A DNA stretch of 64,000 bases from Hippopus hippopus (GCA_946811185.2 OX328102.1:18663194-18727193); one strand, 5' to 3'. Positions 1 to 11,236 are shown, counted from the first letter of the stretch. Numbers and translations are program-made. Notes: generated from the letters alone by a model not told the origin.

Positions 1-74
1 TTTCTGGGATTCAGTAAATTTGTTTTTTTCAGCCGTCGAAATAGGCTGAGTTTATGTATGTGGTTCTGAATGAG

Positions 75-303
75 TTAACTCTTTACTAGACGACAATATT
101 TTAGACTTGTCCAAATTCGAAGGAAATTCTGACGACAAATCGAGGGTGGTTCAAATGATGACACTGCCTTTAATAGAGCAGAAAGCATTGTGGGAATAGG
201 AGAAAATGCTGGTTACCAGCATTTTCTCCTTTTCCCATAATGTTTTCAAAAGGTTTCTTTCTCAAGGTCATTAAAACTCGGAAATGTCTGGTATAGGGTA
301 AAC
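75..303 (+). mobile_element. Family A MITE copy 1
   Basis: TTAACTCTTTACTAGACGAC at the left and GGTATAGGGTAAAC at the right enclose a central palindrome (181-248, AATGCTGGTTACCAGCATTT). No coding capacity. Confidence 0.8.
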
Positions 304-466
304 TCTTTACCAAACAATACTGTGTTTGAACAACCCTGTTAAAGATAGCTTCTGAAAACATTTTTGGAAAAGGAGAAAACACTGGTTATCATTATTTTCT
401 CTTTTCACACGATGTTTCCTACCGTTTCTCATCATTTAGCTAACATTTTGTTTGTCGCAAGTGATA
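299..466 (-). mobile_element. Family A MITE copy 2 (truncated)
   Basis: AAACTCTTTACCAAACAATA opens a reverse-oriented copy that shares its terminus with copy 1. It ends in TTTGTTTGTCGCAAG without the distal TIR. Confidence 0.65.
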
Positions 467-622
467 TTACGAGTCTTGAGTTTATTATGTAAAGAGTATG
501 TGGTGAAAATTGACAAGGTAACAATGTTATGTATATGACTTTGTAATATAGTACGTAACCAAATATAGCTTAGAATTCTATCGTTGGTCAACCGTTTGTT
601 TTCTGAACTGATTTCCGTACAC

Positions 623-653
<31 letters not shown>

Positions 654-835
654 CAGTTATATTTTATTTGTCACCACACGACCTGGAAAGATTTGAAAAA
701 CTTCGTAGAAAACGTTAAAAACACTCGTCACCAGCATTTTTTTCCTTTTTCCTGTGCTCCTTTTCTGAGTCTGTAAAAGACTAATGCCATCATTTGAGAC
801 AGCCTCTACATGTATATGTTATCTGAAAATGTAAA
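466..835. other. No gene recognised
   Basis: AT-rich DNA holding the (GA)n tract and a vague family A relic near 680-780 (CACTCGTCACCAGCATTTTT). Confidence 0.6.
627..653. repeat. (GA)n microsatellite
   Basis: About 13 uninterrupted GA units. Confidence 0.95.
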
Positions 836-1108
836 TGAGCCATGCTCTGTGAAAAGGGGGGTTAAATGCATTTGAGAAAAAAAAAGTATCAACACATGTC
901 ATCTTGAGCAGTTCGCGCAGGCTGACCTATGTCGAACCTTTTGTTTATGGTAACTTAATTTTCTGCATGCCAAAGGGCCACGCTGCCTCAAGATTCAGTC
1001 AGTTGATAGACAAAGTGGATTTTTATGGATCCATAATTATACGATGACTTGCATAGTATAATGCCTCACGGAGATGCATTAAGCCCTGTTTTGCTAGAGC
1101 AAGGCACA
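836..1108 (+). mobile_element. Family B MITE copy 1
   Basis: TGAGCCATGCTCTGTGAAAA at the left and GAGATGCATTAAGCCC...AGAGCAAGGC at the right. Contains CGCGCAGGCTGACC and ATGGATCCATAATTAT. Confidence 0.75.
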
Positions 1109-1123
1109 AATGCTATAGTAAAT

Positions 1124-1347
1124 GAGCCATGCTCTGTAAGAAGGGGCCTTAATGCATCTACGAAAAGTATCGACCCAGGTCAGCCTGCGCAGTCCGTATT
1201 TCCGTATGGCCAAGGTCCAGTCTACCTCATGATTAAGTTGATTATTAAAAATGTGGCTATTATGGATGCATAAGTATGTGATTGCTTGCTGTGGTATCAT
1301 GCATCGCGGACATGCATTAAGCCCCCTTTTGCCAGAGTATGGCTCAA
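1124..1347 (+). mobile_element. Family B MITE copy 2
   Basis: TGAGCCATGCTCTGTAAGAA to CAGAGTATGGCTCA. The inner palindrome arm after GCGCAGTCCG is deleted. Confidence 0.82.
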
Positions 1348-1678
1348 ATATTTTTGGCTAGAGGCCAACGGTGCCTAGCCTTAGTAACCACGTTTCAGAC
1401 TTTTGCACGAAAGCTGCAACCAATCTGAACATCATGTATAAATGCGCGCTATTCGCTGTCTGTCTCTGATTTGCTAGACTGTGACTGCAGCTGGCGTTTT
1501 TGATTGGCTTGAAACGACACACCCTTCAAAACCGCCTTACACCTTACCTATTATTCATCCGTGATGTAAAACAGAAATTAAAAGAGGGGTGGTCGGTGTC
1601 TATATATACCGAGAAAGTGCAAATACGCATGCAGAGCATGGCGCAACCAACACCCGCCTTTACTTTGGTCGATGGAAG

Positions 1679-1878
1679 TTAACTTTTTACTAAACGACAA
1701 AATTTTAGATTCAAACTGAAAGAATTTACAGACAACAAATATAACTCAGAAGGGTAGAAAACATTGTGGGGAAAGGAGAAAATGCTGATGACCAGCATTT
1801 TATCCTTTCAGCTCAATGTTTTCAAAACCCTTCTTCCTCAAGGTCGCTAAAACTCGGTATTGTGTGGTAAAGGGTGAA
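1679..1878 (+). mobile_element. Family A MITE copy 3
   Basis: TTAACTTTTTACTAAACGAC to GTGGTAAAGGGTGAA. The central palindrome around AATGCTGATGACCAGCATTT is diverged. Confidence 0.8.
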
Positions 1879-2123
1879 TCGGACGACCGGCAAATAAGCG
1901 GAACAAGATGAAGGTGCTTGATGGTTGTATTTGTTTATTTCAGAGAATGTAAAGTGAAAGACGCTTATGGGAAAATAAGACACTGAATAAATTCAAACCT
2001 TCGTATAAATAAATAGATAAATAAATAGACGAATAAATAAACGATGTTTTTAACATTTTAGACAGAGACACGTTTGTTTCGCAACATAAACCACCGGCCC
2101 ATCTTGCAATTATACAGACTGCA

Positions 2124-2387
2124 TGAGCCATCCTCTGTGAAAAAGAGGCTGAATGCATCTGCAAAAGTATCGACCCCCAGGTCAACCTGTGCAGTCCTCG
2201 GAGGCTGACATGGGTCGAAACTTTTTGCTATTTGTAAATTTTTTGCATGTCAAAGGACCAATCTACCTCCAGGTTCAGTCGGTTTTTTGATAAAACAGAT
2301 TTAATGGATCCATATTATGTGATGAACTACTTGGTATAATACATCACGGAGATGCATTAAACCCTCTTTTGTCAGAGCATGGCTCAT
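2124..2387 (+). mobile_element. Family B MITE copy 3
   Basis: TGAGCCATCCTCTGTGAAAA to GTCAGAGCATGGCTCA, with ATGGATCCATATTATGTGAT. Confidence 0.82.
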
Positions 2388-2807
2388 TTAATGAGTTCAA
2401 TAACAAAGTGTTTAAGACCTAGATTTAGTATAGGCAAGAATATTTTGGCAAACAAAATATCAAGCTGTGTAGATTGTACAGCACATTGCACGTTGTGTGT
2501 AGTCTGGTGTTAACTAAAACTGTCCTTGTAAGGGACAATTAATCCTCAGAATTTCATAGGTTTTGATAAGGACTTTCCAACGATAAAATATCATTCTTTA
2601 TTGCACAAAGCAGCTTGAGTCTTAACTTGAGTTGTTTTTGTGTACAGTTCAGATGCGGACAGGCCTACAAAATAGCACCGTCTGTTATTTTTTTTTTAAT
2701 CTATTACTCCCGATACTTAAATATTTTAACTTGCAACTTTTATTTACAACGTTGCGTTTCAATTAAGGTTTGTTTCGACTGTGGTTATGTGAGAAAGCAG
2801 ACAGTGG
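2388..2807. other. No gene recognised
   Basis: AT-rich spacer. A 146-codon ORF at 2615-3055 runs through the SINE tail and has no recognisable protein features. Confidence 0.55.
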
Positions 2808-2942
2808 CTTGGAAAGAAAATTGTACGGAGTACTGGTATAATAGACTTCAGGAAAGCATGGATAGGTGCACTGGCCGCCGCGATATAACTGAAATAATGT
2901 TGAACACGGCGATAAACACCATACAATCAATCAATCATTCAT
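2808..2942 (+). mobile_element. 5'-truncated SINE tail
   Basis: It contains GTGGCTTGGAAAGAAAATTG, GGAGTACTGG, then GATATAACTGAAATAATGTT and GCGATAAACACC, collinear with the 3' two-thirds of the SINE at 17695. It ends in an (AATC)n-like tail. Confidence 0.75.
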
Positions 2943-3056
2943 TTAAGGTCTGTGGTCATAGATTTGTGACAAAATTCCTGGATGTTTTGACCATTTTTGT
3001 CATATATGATAGCAGTCAATTTGTACACAGACGTAATTGCTCCGTCTATACTTAGT

Positions 3057-3196
3057 ATTAGCCATGCTCCGGCAAAAAGGGGTTCAGTGCATCTCTGTGG
3101 TGCATGATACCAAGCAAGTCATTACATAACTATGGATCCATAAAATCCATTTTGTCTGACAACCGACTAAATCATTAGGTAAAACAGTCCTTTGAT
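3057..3196 (-). mobile_element. Family B MITE, truncated half
   Basis: TTAGCCATGCTCCGGCAAAA, ACTATGGATCCATAAAATCC and CAACCGACTAAATCATTAGG. The other half is absent. Confidence 0.65.
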
Positions 3197-3244
3197 ATCT
3201 AGACGTAACATGAAATTTGTAGACAATCTGAAAAAAAAAATAAA

Positions 3245-3595
3245 TGTGTAGAAATGAATTATAAATAAATGAATGATGAATTCGTAAAATGAAGAAATCA
3301 ACTGCTGTGTAATTATTTTGGGAGGAAATGAACAAGAAAACGTGTACGGAAATTGGCATTCAATGTCATTCAGTGCATGCTCTCTAAACATAGCATGTAA
3401 TTTCGAGACACATTTAAGATAAATACGTGTACGCTTTAAATAAATAAATGAATAGATTTATTAATATAAATAATAAATATATGAATCGATGAATCTATTA
3501 AATGAAAAAAAAAGATCGTCGTATAAGTTATATTTCATGAAACCGAAAACTATGGAAACGTGTGCGAAAATTGACATCCAATGTCAATTTCATAA
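3245..3595 (+). repeat. Two diverged direct repeats in AT-rich DNA
   Basis: The segment ending ACGTGTACGGAAATTGGCAT (about 3335-3361) recurs as ACGTGTGCGAAAATTGACAT at about 3555. Both are preceded by AAATGAATGA-rich sequence. Confidence 0.5.
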
Positions 3596-3599
3596 AGAA

Positions 3600-4320
3600 C
3601 CGTAACTGTTTTTATTACATTCTGTTACTAATAATAGTAACATTTTCTCCTGAAAATGGTGTAATATCAGTGTCAAGCGAGGGCAGATATGACTGATATC
3701 TTGCCCGTTGACAAGATATTTGTTCTAAATCTATAGCAACAGAACACTCGCTCGCAAACTAACGTTCTCAGAACACCCCGTTTGAAAAAGAAAATGGCTG
3801 AATCAGTCCGTCAACCGCTATCGGACAAATCTTAAGAATTACAGACATTCATTGAACTTCAAAACTAGCAAAGACATGATAAATAGAAAATAGACTGTTG
3901 TTGTGTTGGATTGGGTAAGTTTATCGGGCAAGGCGTAGTGTCTGTAGGCTAGTAGATCTACGAATTTTATCCGTTGAGCCTGCGGAACCGAGCCCGAGAA
4001 ACTTTCCAAATTCAAAGCACCAACCATCTATTCTATTTATCCTGTTTCTAATTTATAATCCGAATCATACTAAATTTGGCTCGGAAAAACACAAATATCG
4101 GCACCTTTTAAACTGTGATTAAAGATGAAGAACTGTTTATTTAAAAAATCTTGTACTGTATGCAGCTGCGATAGTGATGATGAATGATGCATGATTACGT
4201 CATGAACGTGACGTTTACCCGCGGAAAATAGCTGCATCGAATGAAGACAAGAATTTAAAGTTTTTAAACATGTTAGAAATAGGAAAAACTCGAGCAAATG
4301 ATCCATGAATATAATAAACA
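3600..4320. other. No gene recognised
   Basis: Contains a decayed relative of the 4321 palindrome (3655-3720) and short ORFs below 80 codons only. Confidence 0.55.
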
Positions 4321-4454
4321 GGTTATTACACGGCTGATGAGGGCCGGAGAGCGATATCGGCCCGCCACCTCGAAATCTGCCCTCGGGCTCAAGCCCTCGG
4401 GGCAGATATCAAGGTGGCGGGCTGATATCACTCTCCGGCAGCCGTATAATAACC
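4321..4454. repeat. GC-rich palindromic element, ~65-bp arms
   Basis: GGTTATTACACGGCTG at the left pairs with CAGCCGTATAATAACC at the right; the arms continue through CGATATCGGCCCGCCACCT and GCCCTCGGGCT to the centre near 4388. A decayed relative with GCAGATATGACTGATATC lies at about 3655-3720. Confidence 0.85.
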
Positions 4455-4485
4455 TCTATATATGAGTAAGTTGATAACGTCTACG

Positions 4486-4489
<4 letters not shown>

Positions 4490-4523
<34 letters not shown>
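4490..4523. repeat. (CT)n microsatellite
   Basis: About 16 uninterrupted CT units. Confidence 0.95.
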
Positions 4524-4525
<2 letters not shown>

Positions 4526-4613
4526 TAATTCTGCCTTTAAAAAGACGGGGTAAGTTCGTTTAAAGGTCATTATACCTAAAGCAACCCCACAAGCCTTTTC
4601 TGTGTTTAAATTC

Positions 4614-4649
4614 CCCCTCCCCCCCCCCCCCACACACACACACACACTA
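4614..4649. repeat. Poly-C followed by (CA)n
   Basis: A C run of about 17 bases with one T, then eight CA units. Confidence 0.9.
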
Positions 4650-4894
4650 GAACGGCCATAAAATTAAAACTTCAGGGTTCTTTTTATAATTTTTACTGGC
4701 CCACTATTTGAAGTGCTCGTTATAATGAAAACCTAAAGGTTTCTTTATATTAGAGATTTCAGTTGATGTAGATTTCGGTACTTAAACATGCTCTTAGCTC
4801 ATTGCATTCCGCAGAATCCTTTAGAAAGCATTATGAAAAAAGGATATTCTTTTCATAATTTACTCTCTATTTTTTCATATGTAATTATTTACAT

Positions 4895-5080
4895 GAAAAA
4901 GGTTTTAGGAAACAATGTTGAAAAAGGAGAAATGCTCCTCACCAGCATTTTCTCATATTTCCACTCTGTATTCTGTCCTTCCAGATACCTATCCCACCAT
5001 TTAAGCCACATTTAAGTTGTCGTCTGCAGCATGTTTTTAAGTCGGACAACTCTAAAATTTTGTCGTCTGGTAAAGAGTTC
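4895..5080 (-). mobile_element. Family A MITE copy 4 (left end lost)
   Basis: AAACAATGTTGAAAAAGGAG then GTCGTCTGCAGCATG and a terminal TCTGGTAAAGAGTT. Confidence 0.7.
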
Positions 5081-6672
5081 AATGTGGGCGGCAAGAAATT
5101 CCCAAATCTTCCTAAATCTACGAAAGTCTTTCCCAAATCTTCTAGTAACTCAGATCGTCGAAAGTGTGAATTCACAGTATGTCACCATATCAGTCTGTGT
5201 ACACGTGGCCTACTCAATTTGCAGTGGCCGGTTATTGTGTTTGGTTTGAATGACTGTGGCAAGCTTAAAGATTATAACCTGTATTCAAAGGACATATTCT
5301 GTCTGACTTTATCCACTAACTTAGAGAATCAACAACCCACAAGTTCTTTGAAGCGGATCCTGTCTTAGGCAGTTCCTTCAGTAAAATGAAAACCAAATAT
5401 TCGTCAATTCGTGAATAGATCTACATTCTTTTTTCGGCGTAGCTATATGATCTCACTTTTGACCTACTTTCAGTACTAGGAGGAAATGAATAGTTACACA
5501 TTTTGTGATTGGCCAAATATAGGTAAACTTCGCAAAAAATAAAAGTCACAGTAGAAATTTATCGACATTGGATAAAAGTGTTTATGACAAGAAAATAATG
5601 TAATGATCACATTTACCTGTGCAAAGATGTACTTTTTGGCCATGCAGATGTTAAACTCTAGCTAAACATCCATAATCTAAATCATATGGATAAACTAATA
5701 GCAATGAGTATTGGCGAGTTTTCTATTTCGGTTAGTGTAAGAGATTTGGTACTCGTTTTTCCTCGCGTAAAACCGAATAAGAATTGAGACGGCAGGTTAC
5801 CGCTCTATTGTCTTATACACGAAAACGGGTTGTGAAACAACTGATTTCGTTTCTTGTCACAATAAAAAAAGATGTTATGTTTGAATTTGGTGATTCAATT
5901 CGAAAAGTGAATAACTATGCCCACCTGCGGGAACAATCGATTTTATTGCGTTGTTAGCGAAGAAACTGGGTTTCTACTAAATTACTCTGAATAAAAGTAG
6001 GTGGGTGTGGTCAAGCATTGACAGGGGTGATAAAACCCCGCCTTCTGATAACGACAAATAGTCGATGTTTGAAAGGTGCTTCATTTTTGTACAAAAACAT
6101 GCAAATCTACTTTGTTTTCTGTTTAAAGATTTCATCGTATGGTCTAAACAGACCTTTATTTAAACATGATTCATTAATAAAAAACAGAACAAAAGATATA
6201 TCCCGAAACATGGCAGAATGTCGACTCTCATTTTACGTTAAACATGAGAATTAATATATTGCTCAATAACGCTCACTACGAGAACTTCCTCATTCCTAAA
6301 TCTAATTGAAAATTCTGCTTTCAACCACATGCAAAACAATTTAAAAGAGGCTACTTTCAAAACTGTTTTCATCATTTCTCTTCATATTATACTACAAACG
6401 AATTTAAATATTCATATCCCAGTGCCTCTTACGCCGTCTGTCTTTTTTAAAAGATATTTCTTGTTATCAAATGCTAATTAAGTGCACAACATAACGCCGT
6501 CATTTCCATTCCCAGTATACTTTTTTTTAAAAATAGATGGGTAGGATTAAGGACAGATTCGGGAAAAATTTGGATAGATTTGGGAAAGATTTTGGTAGAT
6601 TTTGGAAGATTTGGGAATTTCGTTCTGCTTGTTCAAACCTTGACTCGTCTTCAAGATGTGATGACTTACTAG
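5081..6672. other. No gene recognised
   Basis: AT-rich. Tandem AGATTTGGGA-like words occur at 5092-5140 (as AAATCTTCC) and at 6550-6617 in the opposite orientation. A 102-codon ORF at 5060-5368 starts in a family A end and is not supported. Confidence 0.55.
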
Positions 6673-6895
6673 TAACTCTTTACCAAACGAAAAAAAGTTA
6701 TACTTGTCCAAATTGAAAGCATTTGCAGACGGCAAAGTAAATGTCAAAAATTGAAACTTGACTTTAGAAGAGTAGAAAACATTGCGGGAAAAGGAGAAAA
6801 TGCTGGTTACCAGCATTTTCTCCTTTTCCCACAATGTTTTCAGAAGGCTTCTTCCTCTGGGCCGTAAAAACCAGGGATTGTTTGGTAAAGAATTT
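6673..6895 (+). mobile_element. Family A MITE copy 5
   Basis: TAACTCTTTACCAAACGAAA to TTGTTTGGTAAAGAATT. The central palindrome is intact (GAGAAAATGCTGGTTACCAG). It lies just beyond the stop of the two-exon gene. Confidence 0.85.
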
Positions 6896-6933
6896 TAATT
6901 AAGTAACCTGATTACATGGCTGTATCGCACGAA

Positions 6934-7494
6934 TCACCAATCTAGACCATCATCCACCTCGCTGATATCGTCTCGCGAGAAGTCACTTGCAAACGTTTTT
7001 TGACGAGACAACAAGGTATTACTGTGATGAATATTTCCGGTGAACCTTAGCGGTAACGAAAGAAATGTTTTATTCCGCCAGGGCATGGTGTACTGCTCGA
7101 ATCCGTTATCTCTGGCTCTTGGCATTAGATAGTTGTTCGTTTTCGATTTCATGTTGTACTTTTCATAGATTTCCCGCGCAGTTTTCGAGCTTTTTCGCCC
7201 CCTTGGATCAGTTGCCACTAAATGGTCTTTGCGTGGATTGTTTTCCACCGATTTTAGAACACTTGAAGAACTCCGGCTAATGGTTTGGTCCATTCCATTT
7301 TGAACAACACAGCCATTGGGCGATGGTGGTAGGATCATTCTACTGCTGTTCTGTTCCCTTTTATGGTCACTGTATCGGCTTGAAAGCCTGCTATGTCTAT
7401 TTTTAGAATCAGGATGGACGCCATGGTGATAGGAGAATTTCACCGTTGGTAGTGTCGGGGTTGCGTTGTCGTTCAAGATATTGGCAATGTCCGA
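6934..7494 (-). CDS. Terminal coding exon of an unrecognised host gene
   Basis: On the minus strand a pyrimidine/TTG-rich tract ending in CAG precedes an open frame of 186 codons that ends in TGA at 6936-6934. The protein starts SDIANILNDN and ends DDISEVDDGLDW. It is hydrophilic and rich in Ser, Arg, Asn and Lys, with no predicted membrane segment, and looks like a disordered or cytoplasmic tail. The open length in AT-rich DNA and an acceptor in the right phase argue that it is real. An in-frame TTG run lies upstream but falls within the probable intron. An ATTAAA-like sequence and a family A repeat begin within 40 bases of the stop, so the 3' UTR may be short or end in the repeat. I do not recognise the family. 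Confidence 0.55.
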   Translation of the reverse strand, partial: SDIANILNDNATPTLPTVKFSYHHGVHPDSKNRHSRLSSRYSDHKREQNSSRMILPPSPNGCVVQNGMDQTISRSSSSVLKSVENNPRKDHLVATDPRGRKSSKTAREIYEKYNMKSKTNNYLMPRARDNGFEQYTMPWRNKTFLSLPLRFTGNIHHSNTLLSRQKTFASDFSRDDISEVDDGLDW

Positions 7495-7647
7495 CTGGAA
7501 CAACAACAACAACAGCAATTCATTTATGAAGGTAAAAGTTTAATGAAATATTTCAATAAAAACTGTAAAGGTATTTTTTACAGTGTTGCCCTCATATACA
7601 AAATGAACAATGGCTTGTACAGAATGTTGTGCAAAGCACAAAAAAAA

Positions 7648-7748
7648 AACTCCAGGAAAGTCTGGATAGGCGCACTGGCCGCAGCAATATAACTGAAATA
7701 ATGCTGACAAGGATGTTGAGCAACAAACAAGCAAACAAATAAACAATC
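7648..7748 (+). mobile_element. SINE tail fragment
   Basis: CTCCAGGAAAGTCTGGATAG and AATATAACTGAAATAATGCT match the SINE 3' domain. It ends in an A/C-rich tail. It lies in the intron of the minus-strand two-exon gene. Confidence 0.65.
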
Positions 7749-7777
7749 AGGAATTATTGCTAATATAACAATACAAA

Positions 7778-8046
7778 TGAACCATGCTCTGTGAAATAGG
7801 GGCTCAATGCATCTGCAGAAAGTATCGACTAACGTCAGCCTTCAGTCCACGCTGGCTGAGCTTGGTCGAAAGTTTTTGATATTTGTCGATTCTCTACATG
7901 TCCAAGGGCCATTCTACCTCGTGATTCAACCTGTTGTTAAACAAACTTAACTTTATGGATCCATAATTATGTGATGACTTGCTTGGTATAATAAATTAAG
8001 GAGACACATTAAACTCCTTTTGCCATTGCCGCTGAGTGCATGGCTT
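7778..8046 (+). mobile_element. Family B MITE copy 4
   Basis: TGAACCATGCTCTGTGAAAT to GAGTGCATGGCTTTA. It lies in the intron of the minus-strand gene. Confidence 0.75.
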
Positions 8047-8332
8047 TAAGACTTCTGCCTTACCAATGATCAAAGTGACCCATAACTATTAAAAAAGTAT
8101 TACAAAACTTGATTGGCTAAAGCAGCCACTTGATTAGAGACAGGACCATGAAAACATGTATAACCTTTACCACAGAATCCCGAGTTTTAAATTTTAAAAT
8201 TAATCAGTTTGAGAAGGCACAGAATTCCTCTCTAAAATACATCGTTAATTACTTAGCCTTTGCTGGTTTAGTAAATATTTTATTTGAGAACGTACTTTTA
8301 ATGTGCATCATGCAATACACATGTATACATAC

Positions 8333-8499
8333 CAGTGTTTTAGCGTGTTCTGTGGAGGATTTCATAGTGGGTTCTGGCGTCATTTCCGAAATGGTTACAC
8401 GGCAGATATTTCCACTTTCCATATGTACACTAACACTCTGACGCCAGTTCTCAATATAACGTCGTTTGGAACTGCTAAGTCCTTCAGACATGTTGTCTA
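8333..8499 (-). CDS. Upstream coding exon of the same unrecognised gene
   Basis: The minus strand reads ...CACAG, then an exon containing an ATG at 8491 in good context (A at -3), 53 codons, and a consensus donor CTG|GTATGT at 8333/8332. It ends in phase 0, which matches the exon at 7494. The peptide (MSEGLSSSKRRYIENW...) is polar. If 8491 is the true start, the two exons give a protein of about 240 residues. If the weak CACAG acceptor is used, further exons lie at higher coordinates. The 838-bp intron between them holds a SINE tail and a family B repeat. The function is unknown, and RNA data would settle the start. Confidence 0.5.
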
Positions 8500-8792
8500 C
8501 TGTGTTTGGCTTTTAATTTCAGTAATTCTTATTTAGCAACTATACATCCAAAATCCATTTTGAAATCCCGTTATTTGGATACCTCAATTGATGGGCCCTA
8601 TGTACGAAGCATTATGTTCCGTGGTGACAGTGCCAAGTGTCCAGTACCCATCATGTATTAATTCTCATATTTTAACACTTTTATTCCAGTTGACTATTTC
8701 AGTGCGAGTCATTTATAGCCGTTTCATGTTGATCTTCTTATCTGTATTACCTGCAAGAAATAAACAAGTATATAAATTTTATCACATAACCT

Positions 8793-9246
8793 CCCTGGTT
8801 TTCAGTGGAATATAGCCACTTTGAATTTTCTTATCATACACATGTTAGAGACAAGCATTATGTGACGTCATAACTGACGTCTTCAATATTACTTTCAGAG
8901 AAGTGGGTACGGTTACTTATGGAAATTTATACGTGTGTAGGCTACATGTGTATGGTTTTGTATGGTTAGCAAGCCTCTGGCTAGCTGAAAAGCATTTTAT
9001 AAATTTAAATTTCATCTGAAAGCATAAGAAGTCAGTTTCGTTTTATTACATAACGATATCTCACGAATTATAGGTTAGAATAAGCAAAACCATACATGCA
9101 CACGTAGTAATTTCAATGAATAAAACCCGATTCTATTTTCTGAAAGAAGCCGAAAATGACGTCAAATATGACGTCGGACAATGATTATCTCAACCATGTG
9201 TAAGACAAGAAAACTCGATATGGATATATTACACTGAAAACAAGGG
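8793..9246. mobile_element. Foldback element with long arms carrying TGACGTCA motifs
   Basis: Arms 8793-8961 and 9085-9246 are inverted, imperfect copies. The ends are CCCTGGTTTTCAGTG and CACTGAAAACAAGGG. Both arms carry paired GACGTC motifs (TGACGTCATAACTGACGTC on the left) and an inner TACATGTGTATGGTTTTG-like end. No target duplication was recognised. Confidence 0.65.
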
Positions 9247-9358
9247 AGATCATATAATAAAATAAAATTTAAGTCATGGTGATTATTCATGTTTTATAAG
9301 GATGTTTTCAAAACTGTCTGCTGCACATTTTGTCTCGAGATATAACGAGTTAGCTATT

Positions 9359-9560
9359 TCAGTGACCAGACGATAAAACATAATACTTGTCGAAAGCATT
9401 AGCAGACGACAAAAAAAATGTTGCTTAAAAGATGAAATTTATATCTGAAAATGTATATAAAGTAGTGGAGAAAGCATAATACGGAAGAAAGCGGCATTTC
9501 CTTCTTTTCTCACATTGTTTTGAGACTTTATTTTTAGGAGATTGTTAAAACGTGATTTTC
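9359..9560 (+). mobile_element. Family A relic
   Basis: GACCAGACGATAAAACAT, GCATTAGCAGACGAC and TTCTTTTCTCACATTGTTTT mark a strongly decayed copy. Confidence 0.45.
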
Positions 9561-9978
9561 TGAAAAAGGATTCAAAGGTTTCAGCTTTGAAAAAAAAAAT
9601 ATTCATTGAATAAAAAACCTTACGTTTTTGTCAAAGTTGTGCCCGTGAAATGCATTCATGTAACCATGGAAATAAAAAGAACAAAATACCTTTTACTCCA
9701 AGACGCAAACACATTTTTTCACCCATTTGTTTATTGCCCAGCATACGACAAATGAACTCAGACCGAGCCTATTAAATTCAAGACCAAATAATAGAAGCAC
9801 TGGTACATTGCAATAAATCGAAACATATGATATAATAACACATGCATTTAGGTCCAGTTCATTAGGTTGTTTAAAATACCGGTCAATTTTGTACGGTCTA
9901 TTTTAAACTATCGGTTACGTTTTAACAACTCAGCTGACAAAAATAAAACGTAAATAACTAGAGTGTCATATCTTGTCT

Positions 9979-10202
9979 TTTAATCCTCTACCAAACAATC
10001 CGGTGTTTTAATTAACCTGAGAGAGAAGGTTTTTGAAAACATTGTGGGAAAAAGGAGAAAATGCTGGTTACCAGCATTTTCTCCTTTTCCCACAATGTTT
10101 TCTACCCTTTCAGTTCCATCATTTGAACAATATTTAAATTGTCGTCTGCAACTGCTTCCAATTTGGGCAAATTTAAAATTTTGTCGTCTGGTACAGAGTT
10201 AA
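9979..10202 (-). mobile_element. Family A MITE copy 6, TTAA at both ends
   Basis: TTAATCCTCTACCAAACAAT to GTCTGGTACAGAGTTAA. A 66-bp uninterrupted central palindrome around CTGGTTACCAG. Confidence 0.85.
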
Positions 10203-10385
10203 TCAGATAAGAAAGAATTTAACTACTAATTGTTTGGGAATACTAAACATAATGTGTGAGAAATTCTATATACCCGTAACCCTTAGAGCGCAACACAACA
10301 CAACTGACTAAGTTTAGTTTTAACCTTATTTTTTTACATTGATCGAGAAACAAGTACATGCACTTACTCATTGTGTATGTACATG

Positions 10386-10791
10386 TACCATTCTCTATGT
10401 AAAAGGGGTTTAACGCATCTGCAGAAAGTATCGACCCAGATCAGCCAGCGCAGACGTGCAGGCTGGGCAGTGCCGCAGCTCATATTTTGTTTTGGGGTAT
10501 TTCTTTGGTATGCCCATGGACCAGTGTAACTTAAGACTTGGTTGTGGATATTATTGATCCATAATTATGTGATGACTGGATTGGTGTAGTGTACCACGGA
10601 GATGCAGTAAACCACGTTTTTTGCGTATTTCGTTGTTTAGTCTATGAAAGACTGAATCTGGGGGATAGAATGGTCCTTTGACAAGCAGAAAATTGACCAA
10701 TATAAAAAAGTTTCGACCCCCTGCGTAAGCTGACATGAATCGATACATTTTGCAGGTGCATTAAGCCACCTTTTCACAGTGGATGGCTCAT
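10386..10791. mobile_element. Two joined family B half-copies
   Basis: A forward half (ACCATTCTCTATGTAAAAGG ... GATGCAGTAAACC) runs to about 10617. It is followed by a reverse half ending GTGCATTAAGCCACC...GGATGGCTCA. Confidence 0.6.
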
Positions 10792-10849
10792 TCGAATTTT
10801 TAGGCTTTATGGGCTAAATTTTTCTCATAAAATATTGGATACTGTATAT

Positions 10850-10888
10850 TCAAGATCAGACTGCACAGATCGTGCAGTCTGATCTTTT
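10850..10888. repeat. Family D palindrome
   Basis: AAGATCAGACTGCACAGATC then GTGCAGTCTGATCTT, a perfect inverted repeat of 17 bp arms. Confidence 0.7.
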
Positions 10889-11041
10889 ATCTATAGTATT
10901 CACAAAAGCAAGTTACGCATAAGTTGTTGCATGCGATTCATGGGTTAAAATCGGTTATATTCTTTATATCTAGTCACTTGGCAAATGACTTGTATTGTTT
11001 AAGCGCGTAGATAACCTTGAACACGTGTTTTTTTTTTCTAT

Positions 11042-11236
11042 ATAACTCTTTGGCAAACAATCTCGTGTTTGAACAACCCTAGAAATGAAAGCATTGTTTG
11101 AAAAGAAGAAATTATTGGTAACTAGCACATTCTCTTTTTCTCACGATGTTTTCCAACCTTCCAGAGAAATTCCAGCCGTTTGCAACTCCTTTCAATTTTA
11201 GAAAGTCTAAAATGTCCTTCTTTTAAGTAGAGTAAA
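11042..11236 (-). mobile_element. Family A MITE copy 7 (decayed)
   Basis: TAACTCTTTGGCAAACAATC at the left; CACGATGTTTTCCAACC and AAATGTCCTTCTTT at the right. Confidence 0.65.

Noticed and set aside
5060..5368. 102-codon plus-strand ORF
   Set aside because: It starts in a family A terminus, overlaps another ORF, and lacks any known motif.
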